A stretch of 64,000 nt of DNA from NCBI RefSeq assembly GCF_003850045.1, contig NZ_RQJX01000002.1, forward strand, positions 62,001 to 126,000, given 5' to 3'. The notes beneath the pieces are model-generated. The model was not told where the DNA came from. It made no database searches and was given only the letters and a program-made list of their open reading frames with translations. The stretch comes from Aeromicrobium camelliae (GTDB taxonomy: Bacteria > Actinomycetota > Actinomycetes > Propionibacteriales > Nocardioidaceae). The position numbers were made by a program, and so were the translations under genes. Of the stretch, positions 24,887 through 32,862 are shown piece after piece (position 1 is the stretch's first letter; each line of letters opens with the position of its first letter).

Positions 24887-26076
24887 CCCTGCGCACCGTC
24901 GCCGAGCATCGCGAGCACGTGCTCGCGATGCTTCCGGATCGCCGACGGACTCGGCGGGTGCCGCTCGACCAGGCGCACGGCCGGGTGCTGGCCGCGCCGG
25001 CGACCGCCCAAGAGGCGGTGCCGCGCTTCGACAACGCGGCGATGGACGGGTACGCCGTACGCCACGTCGATCTGCGCGAGGGAGCGACCTTGGCGGTCGT
25101 CGGTCACGTCGGCGCAGGCGCTGCATCGTCCGTGCGGGTGGGGGCAGGCGAAGCCGTGCGCATCATGACCGGAGCGCGGCTGCCCGAGGGCGCCGACACC
25201 GTCGTGCCATTCGAGCTCACCGACGACGGTCGCGAGCGTGTCCGTATCGACGCCGTCCTCGAGGCCGGTCGCCACATCCGCCGTACCGCCGAGGATGTGG
25301 AGGTGGGGGACCTCGTCGTCGAGTCCGGCGTGGTCGTGGACGCGTTGACCCTGGCGGCACTCGCGGCGACGGGCGTGGCGGACGTGCTCGTCGTCGAGCG
25401 CCCCCGCCTCGCGGTGATCTCCACCGGGAGCGAGCTGCGCGCCCCCGGCGAAGCGCTGGGCGCGGGTCAGATCCCCGAGTCCAACTCGCTGATGATCGCG
25501 GCGCTGGTCGAGGAGGCCGGGGCCGACGTCGTGCTGCGCACGAGTGTCCCGGATGAGTCGGAGGCGGTTCAGGAGGCTCTGCGCCGCGCTCATGCAGCCG
25601 AGGTCGACCTCGTCGTGCTGTCGGGTGGCGTGAGCGCCGGCGACTACGACGTCGTGCGTCAGGCGCTGGCGGACCATCTGGAGTTCGTCGGCGTGGCGAT
25701 GTCGCCCGGGCGCCCCCAGGCACTCGGGCTCGTCGGAGACGTTCCCGTCGTGGGGGTACCGGGCAACCCGGTGGCCGCGGCGGTCAGCGTCGAGGTGTTC
25801 GTGCGACCGGCCGTGTTGGCGCTCGCCGGGCATCGGGAGATCACTCGACCGGCGCTGAGCGCGATGGCGTCACAGGGATGGAGTTCGAAGGACGACCGGG
25901 AGCAGTACACGGCGGTCCGCCTCGAAGTGTCCGAGAACGGCTCGTGGGTCCACCCACTCGCTCACGGATCTCATCGCGCGGGCTCGCTCGCCGCGGTCGA
26001 AGGATGGGCGGTGGTGCCGCGTGGGACCTCGGCGGTGCGCCGCGGCGACCGGGTGGACGTCCTGGTGGTGCGATGA
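24883..26076 (+). CDS. moeA: Molybdopterin molybdotransferase
   Basis: A 397-residue MoeA, which inserts molybdate into adenylylated molybdopterin. The family markers are present in order: VPRFDNAAMDGYAV (about 45-60), RIMTGARLPEGADTVVP, ISTGSEL, the SGGVSAGDYDVV nucleotide/metal loop and GVPGNPVAAAVS. The GTG at 24883 is used because it overlaps the cupin stop by 4 nt and gives the family N-terminus. It overlaps mobA by 4 nt. Confidence 0.95.
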   Translation: MTLRTVAEHREHVLAMLPDRRRTRRVPLDQAHGRVLAAPATAQEAVPRFDNAAMDGYAVRHVDLREGATLAVVGHVGAGAASSVRVGAGEAVRIMTGARLPEGADTVVPFELTDDGRERVRIDAVLEAGRHIRRTAEDVEVGDLVVESGVVVDALTLAALAATGVADVLVVERPRLAVISTGSELRAPGEALGAGQIPESNSLMIAALVEEAGADVVLRTSVPDESEAVQEALRRAHAAEVDLVVLSGGVSAGDYDVVRQALADHLEFVGVAMSPGRPQALGLVGDVPVVGVPGNPVAAAVSVEVFVRPAVLALAGHREITRPALSAMASQGWSSKDDREQYTAVRLEVSENGSWVHPLAHGSHRAGSLAAVEGWAVVPRGTSAVRRGDRVDVLVVR

Positions 26077-26642
26077 CCCCGCCCGACGCCATCATCCTGG
26101 CCGGCGGTCGCGCGCAACGACTGGGAGGGCGCTCCAAACCGCTGTTGGAGGTCGCCGGACGGACGCTGCTGGACCGGGTTCTCGAGGCCGCGTCGGGCAT
26201 CGGCAGCCGGACCGTCGTGGTCGTCGGGCCGCCTGAGCTCGCGGGGCCGGGGGTGACCGTCGTGCGCGAGGACCCGCCTTACGGTGGCCCGGTGGCGGCG
26301 CTTGCGGCGGCCCTGCCCCTCGTATCCGCGGCGGACGTGCTGCTGCTTGCGGTGGATCTCGTGAACGGCGGGGCCATCGCCGAACGGCTCGCCGTCACCC
26401 CGGTGTCCGGCGACGGCGTCTGCCTGGTCGACACCGCGGGCCGACGCCAGTGGCTCGCCGGACGATATCGCGCGGATGCGCTGCGCTCGGCGCTTGCGGC
26501 ACTGCCCCACGTGCAGGATGCGGCTTTGCGCCGTGCGCTCGCACCCCTGGACATCACCGAGCTCGCCGTCTCTGATGAGCTGGTACGCGACATCGACACC
26601 CCCGAGGACCTGGAGGAACCATGGCGACCGACGACGTCCTGA
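26073..26642 (+). CDS. mobA: Molybdenum cofactor guanylyltransferase (MobA-like)
   Basis: A 189-residue nucleotidyltransferase. The N-terminal LAGGRAQRLGGRSKPLLEVAG is the GTP-binding signature of MobA/MocA; the metal-binding strand is LLLAVDLVNGG rather than the more common DxP, a modest deviation. It would link GMP to molybdopterin after MoeA. The related xanthine-dehydrogenase cytidylyltransferase MocA remains possible. The ATG at 26073 overlaps the moeA stop (ATGA); in-frame upstream codons lie inside moeA. It overlaps the DUF6457 gene by 22 nt. Confidence 0.88.
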   Translation: MTPPDAIILAGGRAQRLGGRSKPLLEVAGRTLLDRVLEAASGIGSRTVVVVGPPELAGPGVTVVREDPPYGGPVAALAAALPLVSAADVLLLAVDLVNGGAIAERLAVTPVSGDGVCLVDTAGRRQWLAGRYRADALRSALAALPHVQDAALRRALAPLDITELAVSDELVRDIDTPEDLEEPWRPTTS

Positions 26643-26878
26643 CCGAGTGGACCGAGCACCTGGCGACACGCTTCGGGCTCGACCCGCGTCTCGTTCCGAT
26701 GGAGGACGTGCTCGACATGGCCGCCGACGTGGCTCACGGTGTCGTGCGCCCGGCGGCTCCGCTGAGCGCCTTCGTGGCCGGTCTGGCCGCAGGCCGGAGC
26801 GGCAGCACTCCGCAGGACATCGCGGACGCCATCGCCGCGGTGGTCCGCGAAGTCGACACCTGGACTCCGTCGCCCTGA
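26621..26878 (+). CDS. DUF6457 protein, linked to mobA
   Basis: An 85-residue helical protein: LTEWTEHLATRFGLDPRLVPMEDVLDMAADVAHGVVRPAAPLSAFVAGLAAG. It matches the DUF6457 family, often placed directly after mobA in actinobacteria and sometimes fused to it. The conserved VAHGVxRPAAPLSxFxxGLAxG block is clear. Its function is unknown; a helper role in cofactor guanylylation is suggested by linkage. It overlaps mobA by 22 nt and ends 2 nt from the convergent peptidase gene. Confidence 0.85.
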   Translation: MATDDVLTEWTEHLATRFGLDPRLVPMEDVLDMAADVAHGVVRPAAPLSAFVAGLAAGRSGSTPQDIADAIAAVVREVDTWTPSP

Positions 26879-26880
26879 CC

Positions 26881-27849
26881 TCAGCCCTTCGCGAGTCGGC
26901 GCAGCAGGGTCGCCAGGGTGCGCACGCCGAAGCCGGTCGCGCGCAGGTCGGCTCCGGAGCCCTCGACGGCGGGTCCGGCGATGTCGAGGTGCGTCCACGG
27001 GATGTGGGCGGGGACGAACTCGCCGAGGAACAACGCTGCGGTGAGGGCACGTCCGGTATCGCTGCCGGGGTGGTTGCGCAGTGACGCGCCGGGGGCTGAC
27101 GAACGCAGCTGATCGCGGTACTGCGGCGCCCAGGGCAAGGGCCACCAGGTCTCGTCGGCCTCCCGCCCGGCGTCCTCCACCTCGGCGCGGAGATCCAGAT
27201 CGCGACCGATGATCGCGCCGATCCGGGGGCCGAGCGCGACGATCGACTGGTACGTCAACGTCGCGACGTCGATCACGGCACGCGGCCGGTGGCTGCTCGC
27301 GTACGCGAGGGCGTCGGCCATCATCACGCGCCCTTCGAAGTCGGTGTCCACCACTTCCACACCGAGACCGCCGAAGGTCTCCACCACATCGCCGGGGCGC
27401 ACCGCGGTGGGGCCGGGAAGATTCTCCGCGATCGGAAGCACGGCGTGCACGGGCAGCGGCGGGGCGCCGTGTCGTGTCAGCTCTGCCATCGCGGCAAGCA
27501 CGGTGGCCGCCCCGGCCATGTCCGTGTGCATGCCGACCATGGCCGCGCTGCTCTTGAGTGACAGGCCGCCGCTGTCGAAGGTGACGCCCTTGCCCACCAG
27601 CGCCACCGAGCCTTCGGCGGGGCTGTCCTGCGGGCCCCACCACACCTCGGCGAGCCGCGTCGGCTCTGCCGATCCGCTACCGATCGCGAGCAGCCCGCCC
27701 ATCCGATGCTCACGAAGCCATGCTTCGTCGTGGACCCGGACGTGGGCGCCGATCTGCGCGCCGACCTCCACGATCCGGTCGGTGAAGACAGTAGGCGTCA
27801 GCTGATTGGCGCGGGCGTCGATGAGCTCGCGGGCGAGGGCGACGGACAT
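26881..27849 (-). CDS. M17 leucyl aminopeptidase, catalytic domain only
   Basis: A 322-residue protein matching only the C-terminal catalytic domain of M17 peptidases (full proteins are about 480-500 residues). The metal and catalytic residues are all retained: VGKGVTFDSGGLSLK (metal Lys and Asp, catalytic Lys), MHTDMAGAATV (metal Asp) and VVDTDFEGRVMMADAL (metal Asp and Glu, catalytic Arg). The N-terminal regulatory/oligomer domain is absent, and only 41 bp separate the start from the next gene, so it cannot be hidden upstream. It is probably an active, compact aminopeptidase. It ends 2 bp from the DUF6457 stop on the other strand. Confidence 0.87.
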   Translation of the reverse strand: MSVALARELIDARANQLTPTVFTDRIVEVGAQIGAHVRVHDEAWLREHRMGGLLAIGSGSAEPTRLAEVWWGPQDSPAEGSVALVGKGVTFDSGGLSLKSSAAMVGMHTDMAGAATVLAAMAELTRHGAPPLPVHAVLPIAENLPGPTAVRPGDVVETFGGLGVEVVDTDFEGRVMMADALAYASSHRPRAVIDVATLTYQSIVALGPRIGAIIGRDLDLRAEVEDAGREADETWWPLPWAPQYRDQLRSSAPGASLRNHPGSDTGRALTAALFLGEFVPAHIPWTHLDIAGPAVEGSGADLRATGFGVRTLATLLRRLAKG

Positions 27850-27890
27850 GGAGTCACTGTGTCATAGGTGACACAGCACCCGTGGGCGAC

Positions 27891-28820
27891 CTATCGCGCC
27901 GGGAAGACCGCGAGGGCCGGCGACGAGGCCACCACGAGACCGGCCGCGATGCTCACGACGAGAGCCGCACGGCGGCTGCGGTGGATGCGTGCCGGAAGAT
28001 CGCGGGCGAGCGCGTACGCCTCGGCGACGAGGCGCAGGTCGCTCGGCGCGGCCGGCGCGGGCAGGACGTCGGCGCGGCGGCCGTCGGCGTGTAGCGCTGC
28101 CTTCGCCTGCTCCGGCGTCGTCGATGCGAAGCAACGGTCGATTCCGACGATGTCGGCGAGGTGCTCCGCGTTCCGTGCGGAGTCCGTGGTGGCGAGGACG
28201 GCGGTGATGCCCAGCTCACGTAACTGGGCGACGCCGTCGGCTGCGTGCGGTGCGACCGTGTCGACCAGGGTGATCGTTCCGAGCGGCCGCTCGTCGACCT
28301 CCACGCCCACGGTTGTGCCCAACCGGCCGGGGTCCGGGACGCCGATCCAGTCGGGGCGACCGACGCGCACGGGGTGTTTGTCGACCACGCCGCTGATGCC
28401 GGCATCGCGATGATGCACGACGTCGGTCACGCGTCCTCGGGTGGCGAGGCGGGCGAGTGCCTTGCCCACCGGATGATCCGAGTGATGCTCCAGTGCGCCG
28501 GCGAACCACCGCATGTCGCGGTCGTAGTCGGCGCGGACGGGTTCGACCGAGGCGACGCGCAACGTCCCCGTCGTCAGGTAGCCCTGCTTGTCCATCACCA
28601 GATGATCGATGCGCGGGTCGGCGGGAAGTTCGAGTCCGCGCTTGCGAGCGGCACGCAGCAAGGAACGCTCAGCGCTGCGGGCACCGAGGTCGAAAGCTGC
28701 GGGAGCGGTGACCACGAGCGTGCCGACGGCCGCGACGAGCGCCCACAGGGGACCGTCGAGAATCCACCACACGGCGAGGACGATGGCGGCCGCGGCCACC
28801 CAGATGAGGCGATGGTTCAT
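27891..28820 (-). CDS. Degenerate P-type ATPase-like protein (pseudoenzyme)
   Basis: A 309-residue protein that aligns by motif with the second half of heavy-metal P1B ATPases but has lost key residues. Two N-terminal TM helices (5-22, 26-45) end in VVTAPAAFDLG where CopA-type pumps have CPC-ALG. The phosphorylation loop is D77-KQGYLT instead of DKTGTLT; the HP dipeptide survives in SDHPVGKALA (115-123). TGDN has become TTDS (211-214), and GDGxND is replaced by a Pro/Ala run (253-260). A last hydrophobic segment lies near 285-303. ATP-driven transport is therefore unlikely; a sensory or regulatory role is possible. The ATG at 28820 overlaps the PucR-type regulator stop by 4 nt. Confidence 0.8.
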   Translation of the reverse strand: MNHRLIWVAAAAIVLAVWWILDGPLWALVAAVGTLVVTAPAAFDLGARSAERSLLRAARKRGLELPADPRIDHLVMDKQGYLTTGTLRVASVEPVRADYDRDMRWFAGALEHHSDHPVGKALARLATRGRVTDVVHHRDAGISGVVDKHPVRVGRPDWIGVPDPGRLGTTVGVEVDERPLGTITLVDTVAPHAADGVAQLRELGITAVLATTDSARNAEHLADIVGIDRCFASTTPEQAKAALHADGRRADVLPAPAAPSDLRLVAEAYALARDLPARIHRSRRAALVVSIAAGLVVASSPALAVFPAR

Positions 28821-30130
28821 GCGTTCTCTTCGGCGTGGAAGCGTTCGAAGTCGCTCTGGTCGCCCGCTTTCCACAACGGGACGCTCGCCTTGAGCAACAT
28901 CGTGATCTGGACGATGAAGTCGGGGTCGTGCAGCGCCTCACCGAAGATCTCGTTGATGCGCTTCCACCGATAACGGACGGTCTGCGGATGGACGCCGAGC
29001 CGGCCGGCGATGGCCGGAGCGCTGTCGCGCGTCTCGAGCCAGGCCAGCAGCGTCTCGGAGAGGATCTCGCGCGAGTTGGGGGTCTCGGCGAGTAGCGGGC
29101 GCAGCAACTCCTGCACCATCCCGCGACGGAGGGCGGGCTCGGAATGGAGCCACAGTTGGGTGCGGTGACGTCCGCAGTCGATCACGGCACCGTCGGTGAT
29201 GACGCCCGCCGCGCCGAGTTCGAGGGCCCGGATCACCCAGCGGTGGGCGTCGGGGAGGTCGGGGCGAGCGACCGGCCAGCTGAAGGCGAAACGGACGGCG
29301 GGGGACGCCGATCTCAGCGTCTTCATGACCGCGTCGACCCCGTCGGGTGCCGTCAGCACGGCGGCGGAATCGGGCCCGGCGTTGACGATCGCCGACGGGC
29401 CGAGATCGGGAAGCTCGAGGCTGTCGCGGCGACGGCGAGGCGCGACGGCGAGCACGACGAACCGGTCCGGGATCTCCCATCCCGCGTGCGCGGCGAGCGT
29501 GGGCACGTCGCTGTTGCGTCCTTCCAGGAGTGCGACGACGAGCCGGCGCCGGTTGCGATCACGGTCGCGTTCGATCGTCTCGCGCGCCGTCCGCCAGCCG
29601 ATCGACGCCTGCTCGGTGAGGTGATCGATGTAGGCGAGGAGGGCGTCGCCGAGCAGGCCGAGCGTCTCAGCACTCAGCTCCTGAGCCACCGCGAAGGACC
29701 GCAGATACTCCCACCCTTGATGCCGCGCGATCCGGTAGGAGGCCCGCATGGCGCTGAGGTCGTGCCCGCCGAGTGCCTCGCCGTAGCCCATCTTGCGGAA
29801 CAGGTCGTCGACTCGATCACCGCTCGTGCCGCCGCCCTCGAGGAGGTCGAGGAAGTGACTCACCGCGCCGTTGACCGCCAGCGTGATCAGCCGGTGACGC
29901 CGGCCGTGGGCGGGGCCTGCGTACGCGGGGACGTTGGTCTGGATGTCCTGCGTGATACGCGCGACGAGTTCGGGGAGTTGGGGCCGGAACAGGGGGACCA
30001 GGGAGCTGGCCGTGGCCTCGAAGCCGCCGTCCTCGCGCAGAGCGGTCATGACGCGCCGCCAGCGATCGGTCGAGGTCTGGCGCGGCTCATGGTCTCCCTG
30101 TTTCAATGTGCTGTGCCTCACATTCTCCAT
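28817..30130 (-). CDS. PucR/CdaR-type transcriptional regulator
   Basis: A 437-residue regulator. The N-terminal part (to about 190) is helical and lacks a recognised ligand domain. A GGDEF-like middle region follows (RLVVALLEGRNSDVPTLAAHAGW... AIVNAGPDSAAVLTAP). The C-terminal HTH_30 is clear: ILSETLLAWLETRDSAPAIAGRLGVHPQTVRYRWKRINEIFG, the usual PucR recognition helix. Start choice is uncertain: ATG at 30130 is given, GTG at 30121 is possible and has a GGAG just before it. Such proteins activate catabolic or stress genes. It is coupled to the pseudo-P-type ATPase gene by a 4-nt overlap. Confidence 0.85.
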   Translation of the reverse strand: MENVRHSTLKQGDHEPRQTSTDRWRRVMTALREDGGFEATASSLVPLFRPQLPELVARITQDIQTNVPAYAGPAHGRRHRLITLAVNGAVSHFLDLLEGGGTSGDRVDDLFRKMGYGEALGGHDLSAMRASYRIARHQGWEYLRSFAVAQELSAETLGLLGDALLAYIDHLTEQASIGWRTARETIERDRDRNRRRLVVALLEGRNSDVPTLAAHAGWEIPDRFVVLAVAPRRRRDSLELPDLGPSAIVNAGPDSAAVLTAPDGVDAVMKTLRSASPAVRFAFSWPVARPDLPDAHRWVIRALELGAAGVITDGAVIDCGRHRTQLWLHSEPALRRGMVQELLRPLLAETPNSREILSETLLAWLETRDSAPAIAGRLGVHPQTVRYRWKRINEIFGEALHDPDFIVQITMLLKASVPLWKAGDQSDFERFHAEENA

Positions 30131-30173
30131 GCCGCCAGGGCCGCCCGGCAAGAGGGCTGTCGGGCGTGGAAGG

Positions 30174-30289
30174 CCGCGAAGTGACCAGCTGGGAGTAAGA
30201 GGGAGTTGGTCTGGTCACTCCGCGGCTTCGGGGGTGTCCGGGTCAGGAGGGAGTCGTTGACCCGGGCATGGCACCAGTGGAGCATGCCA
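30174..30289. repeat. Array of three hairpins between pucR-like gene and cobU
   Basis: Hairpin 1: CCGCGAAGTGACCAG (30174-30188) with CTGGTCACTCCGCGG (30211-30225), 14 of 15 paired. Hairpin 2: CCGGGTCA (30238-30245) with TGACCCGG (30258-30265). Hairpin 3: GGCATG with CATGCC (about 30265-30289). They lie 44-160 nt upstream of the PucR-type gene and could be operators or leader structures. The rest of this 239-nt spacer shows nothing further except the cobU -10 box. Confidence 0.6.
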
Positions 30290-30357
30290 GCGCCATTCGC
30301 ACCACAAGGTTCGGTCGAATCGGTGGAAACTCGGATGGACGTCCAAGTTGAGAGGCC

Positions 30358-30363
30358 TAGGCT
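30358..30363 (+). promoter_or_regulatory. -10 box of cobU (leaderless type; decides the start)
   Basis: TAGGCT lies 6 nt before the ATG at 30370 and directly abuts the alternative GTG at 30364, which favours the ATG. Confidence 0.55.
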
Positions 30364-30369
30364 GTGGAT

Positions 30370-30906
30370 ATGTCGGCGAAAACCCTCGTCACCGGTGGGG
30401 TGAGATCGGGCAAGTCGTTCCATGCCGAGTCGCTCGTCGTGGCCGAGCCCCAGGTCACCTACGTGGTGCCCGGCCCCGAGGTGGATCCGTCGGTCGATCC
30501 GGCCCACGCGGCCCGGGTGGCCGCCCACCGAGCCCGCCGTCCGGCCTCGTGGGTGACGCTCGAGGAGCACGATCTGGCCGCGGCCCTCAGCACCGCTGAG
30601 GGCGCGCTCGTCGTCGACTGCGTCAGCGACTGGGTGCGCTGGCTGATCGGTGAGTTGGACGGCTGGGACGAGGCGCGCGAGGACTGGCAGCCCCGGTTCA
30701 CGGAGTACGTCGAGGCGGCCGCCGCGGCGCTCGCCGCCCGCCGCGGCACGGTCGTCCTGGTCTCGCTCGAGGCGGGGATGGGTGGTGACGTCCTCGACCT
30801 GGGCGCTCAGATGTTCCGCGAACTGCTGGGCTACACGAACCAGCGACTCGCCCTCGAGTGCGATGACGTCCTGCTCATCGTCGCCGGGCGCGCCCTCACG
30901 CTCTGA
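30370..30906 (+). CDS. cobU: Adenosylcobinamide kinase / guanylyltransferase
   Basis: A 178-residue bifunctional enzyme of cobalamin synthesis: it phosphorylates adenosylcobinamide and transfers GMP to give adenosylcobinamide-GDP, the substrate of CobS encoded on the opposite strand 10 bp away. The P-loop TGGVRSGKS is at residues 8-16. HRARRPASW holds the probable guanylylated His. The usual S-x-E-x-G-x-G-x-x-P motif is VSLEAGMGGDV here, lacking the Pro. GYTNQRLALECDDVLLIVAG is the normal C-terminus. The protein is of usual length. Confidence 0.88.
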   Translation: MSAKTLVTGGVRSGKSFHAESLVVAEPQVTYVVPGPEVDPSVDPAHAARVAAHRARRPASWVTLEEHDLAAALSTAEGALVVDCVSDWVRWLIGELDGWDEAREDWQPRFTEYVEAAAAALAARRGTVVLVSLEAGMGGDVLDLGAQMFRELLGYTNQRLALECDDVLLIVAGRALTL

Positions 30907-30915
30907 CTCGCTCGC

Positions 30916-31677
30916 TCAGGTGGCCGACAGCAGGAGCACGGCGAGCGAGACCTCCACTGTGGCGCCGAAGACGTCGCCCACGACCCCGCCGAATCGGCTC
31001 ACGGCGCGCCGAAGGATCCAGACGATGACGACGAGTGCCGCGGCCGTGGTGGCGAGACCCCGCCACCAGGGCTCGCCGACGGCCGCGTACCCCGCGCACA
31101 GGAGTCCGGCGATCGCCAGCCACGTCCCGATGGCCACCGCAGGTGCGATCGTCTCGGTGTAGGTGACGCCGAGACCGTCCTTGCGCGCGCCCGGAACGCC
31201 GCGCATGCAGCCGAGCACCGCCGCCGCACGTGACACGCAGACCAGCACGCCGGCGGCGAGCGGCCCCCAGGGCTCGGAGGAGAGCGTGGTGAGGGCCCCG
31301 ATCTGCACGCCGACGACGATCGTCAGCGCCGCCGCTCCGGCCGGCCCTGCGTTCCCGAGCTTGACGACCTCCAAGGCCCGTGTCGCGTCATAGGAGGAGG
31401 TGAGTCCGTCAGCGGTGTCCGAGAGTCCGTCGAGGTGGAACGCCCGGCTTCCCAGCGCCAGGGCGCCCACCGCCACGGCGGCGACGGCGATGGGGGCGAG
31501 GCCGAGTCCGCGGCCAGCCCATACGATCGCGGCGACCAGTGCGGCGAGCGGGAGGACCGCGAGCGGTGCCAGTGCGACGGCGGCACCGCTCAGCCGCGGG
31601 GTGACGGCCGGTGGCGGGGTCACGGGGATCGCGGTGAAGGTGCCGACCGACAGTCGCCACGCGTGCAGGACGCTCAT
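30916..31677 (-). CDS. cobS: Adenosylcobinamide-GDP ribazoletransferase (cobalamin synthase)
   Basis: A 253-residue integral membrane enzyme that joins adenosylcobinamide-GDP with alpha-ribazole. It has 6-7 hydrophobic segments and the acidic motif FHLDGLSDTADGLTSSYDATRALEVVKLGNAGPAGAA, whose Asp residues are the CobS Mg2+-binding signature (about residues 80-120). The GCMRGVPGARKDGLG loop follows. It faces cobU convergently, completing the nucleotide-loop assembly pair; cobT is not in the window. It starts 16 nt after the SCO6745-family gene on the same strand. Confidence 0.92.
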   Translation of the reverse strand: MSVLHAWRLSVGTFTAIPVTPPPAVTPRLSGAAVALAPLAVLPLAALVAAIVWAGRGLGLAPIAVAAVAVGALALGSRAFHLDGLSDTADGLTSSYDATRALEVVKLGNAGPAGAAALTIVVGVQIGALTTLSSEPWGPLAAGVLVCVSRAAAVLGCMRGVPGARKDGLGVTYTETIAPAVAIGTWLAIAGLLCAGYAAVGEPWWRGLATTAAALVVIVWILRRAVSRFGGVVGDVFGATVEVSLAVLLLSAT

Positions 31678-31693
31678 GAGCGCATTGTCCCGG

Positions 31694-32569
31694 TCACCGG
31701 CGCGGGCGCGGCACCCCGGTCGCGTTCACGTCCGGGAAGCCACCGCGCTCGGTCACGCGGTACGCGAGCGAGAGGAGTTCGCCCTCCAGTGCGACGCCGT
31801 GCGCGGTCGCCTCGAGGTCCAGGCCTGCCGCGCAGACCCGGTCGGTGGCCGCCTCCAGTTGCTCGCGCGCGCCACGTCCGGTCTCGGTGATGCGGCCGTC
31901 GTCGTCGAGCCACCCGCGCTGCTGCAGACCGCGTCGCCCCCGCGCCCACGCGGCGTCGTCCCACCCGCGCGAGTGCTGTTGCTCGGCCGGGACGAGCCCC
32001 ACGGCCTGCGCGAGGACGTTGGCGGCCGCCCCGTCGAGTCCCGCTGCGGTGAGGATCGCGACGTGGCAGTCGCCCCGATACTCGCGCACGGCGGTGGCGG
32101 CGTGCCACAGTCGACCCACCGGGTCGGGCGGAACGGGGAGCGCCGCATGAGCGGCGGCGAGGGGTTTGCCGGCCCAATCGAGCCCCGCGAGCATCGCCTC
32201 GAGGCGGTCGGCCGTGCCGGCCACGTCGATGCCGGGCCACGCCGCCGCGAGTTCCTCGCGCGCGATGCGCAGCCGAAGGTCGAGGACGGCGTCGCGATCG
32301 GCCAGACGCCAGGCATCGGGGAGCGCGCGACGTATCCGCGCAGGAGCGAAGCCGTGAAACGTCGCGATGACCAGCTCGGGCGGGGGAGTTCCCAGCGCTG
32401 CGGCCCGCGAGGCGACGTAGCCCATCCAGAAGCCTTTGAGTCCGAGTTCCTCGAACCGCTCCTTGACGTTCGGGGCCACGTAGACGACGTCGTGGATCGT
32501 CTCGATCGCCCGCCAGAACTCCCGTGTCATCGCCATGAGGTCAGTGTGCCGTAGCGGTGTGGTGGTCAC
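31694..32569 (-). CDS. SCO6745-family protein
   Basis: A 291-residue protein of the actinobacterial SCO6745 family, of unknown function. Recognisable family text includes TREFWRAIETIHDVVYVAPNVKERFEELGLKGFWMGYVASRAAALG, the ATFHGFAPARIRRALPDAW stretch, LWHAATAVREYRGDCHVAIL and GWLDDDGRITETGRGAREQLE, the last resembling a winged-helix segment. The GTG at 32569 overlaps the upstream stop (GTGA), matching the coupling style of this genome; ATG codons at 32536 or 32530 give a start closer to family norm. Read as part of a four-gene unit with the two ESX-like genes and cobS. Confidence 0.82.
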   Translation of the reverse strand: MTTTPLRHTDLMAMTREFWRAIETIHDVVYVAPNVKERFEELGLKGFWMGYVASRAAALGTPPPELVIATFHGFAPARIRRALPDAWRLADRDAVLDLRLRIAREELAAAWPGIDVAGTADRLEAMLAGLDWAGKPLAAAHAALPVPPDPVGRLWHAATAVREYRGDCHVAILTAAGLDGAAANVLAQAVGLVPAEQQHSRGWDDAAWARGRRGLQQRGWLDDDGRITETGRGAREQLEAATDRVCAAGLDLEATAHGVALEGELLSLAYRVTERGGFPDVNATGVPRPRR

Positions 32570-32862
32570 GCCCAGCGCGGGGAGGAACGCCGCGGCTTCT
32601 GGACCGGGGCTTCAGCGGGCTGGGCGCGGCTCGAGGCCGGCGGTTCCTCCTGCGGGCGCGGTGTCAGCAGTGCGTTGAGATCGCGCAGGGCGGCGCGCCA
32701 CTGTTCCTGTGCGGCTTGATACGCCTCGGTGGCGGTGCCGTTCCACTGCGCACGCAGTCGGGTCAGCTCGACCTCGAGTTCGGCCAGCCGCGCAGCGATG
32801 AACCGCAGGTGCTCCAGCCCGGTGGGCGCGGGCTCCTCCCGCTGCGTCTCCTCGCTCGTCAT
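32566..32862 (-). CDS. WXG100-like (ESAT-6-like) small protein
   Basis: A 98-residue helical-hairpin protein. The turn is W40-N-G42, and the following TATEAYQAAQEQWRAALRDLNALL mirrors the EsxA text after its WGG turn (S-E-A-Y-Q-x-V-Q-x-K-W-D-A-x-A-x-E-L-N). The first helix (15-38) carries heptad Leu/Ala. The end differs from EsxA: no YxxxD/E secretion signal, but a Pro/Glu-rich then basic tail (68-98). It overlaps its neighbours by 4 nt at both ends. No ESX/type VII secretion genes are in the window. Confidence 0.7.
   Translation of the reverse strand: MTSEETQREEPAPTGLEHLRFIAARLAELEVELTRLRAQWNGTATEAYQAAQEQWRAALRDLNALLTPRPQEEPPASSRAQPAEAPVQKPRRSSPRWA

Noticed and set aside
22652-25126. An 824-codon minus-strand open frame across the membrane protein, ndh and moeA
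   Set aside because: It crosses three well-supported plus-strand genes and shows only shadow composition.
28817-30151. Diguanylate cyclase activity in the PucR-type regulator
   Set aside because: The middle region resembles the GGDEF-like fold of the PucR/CdaR family but has no GGDEF motif.
30131-30369. Possible cobalamin riboswitch upstream of cobU
   Set aside because: No B12-box (GCCACTG) or other conserved core elements are found, and cobU appears to be leaderless.
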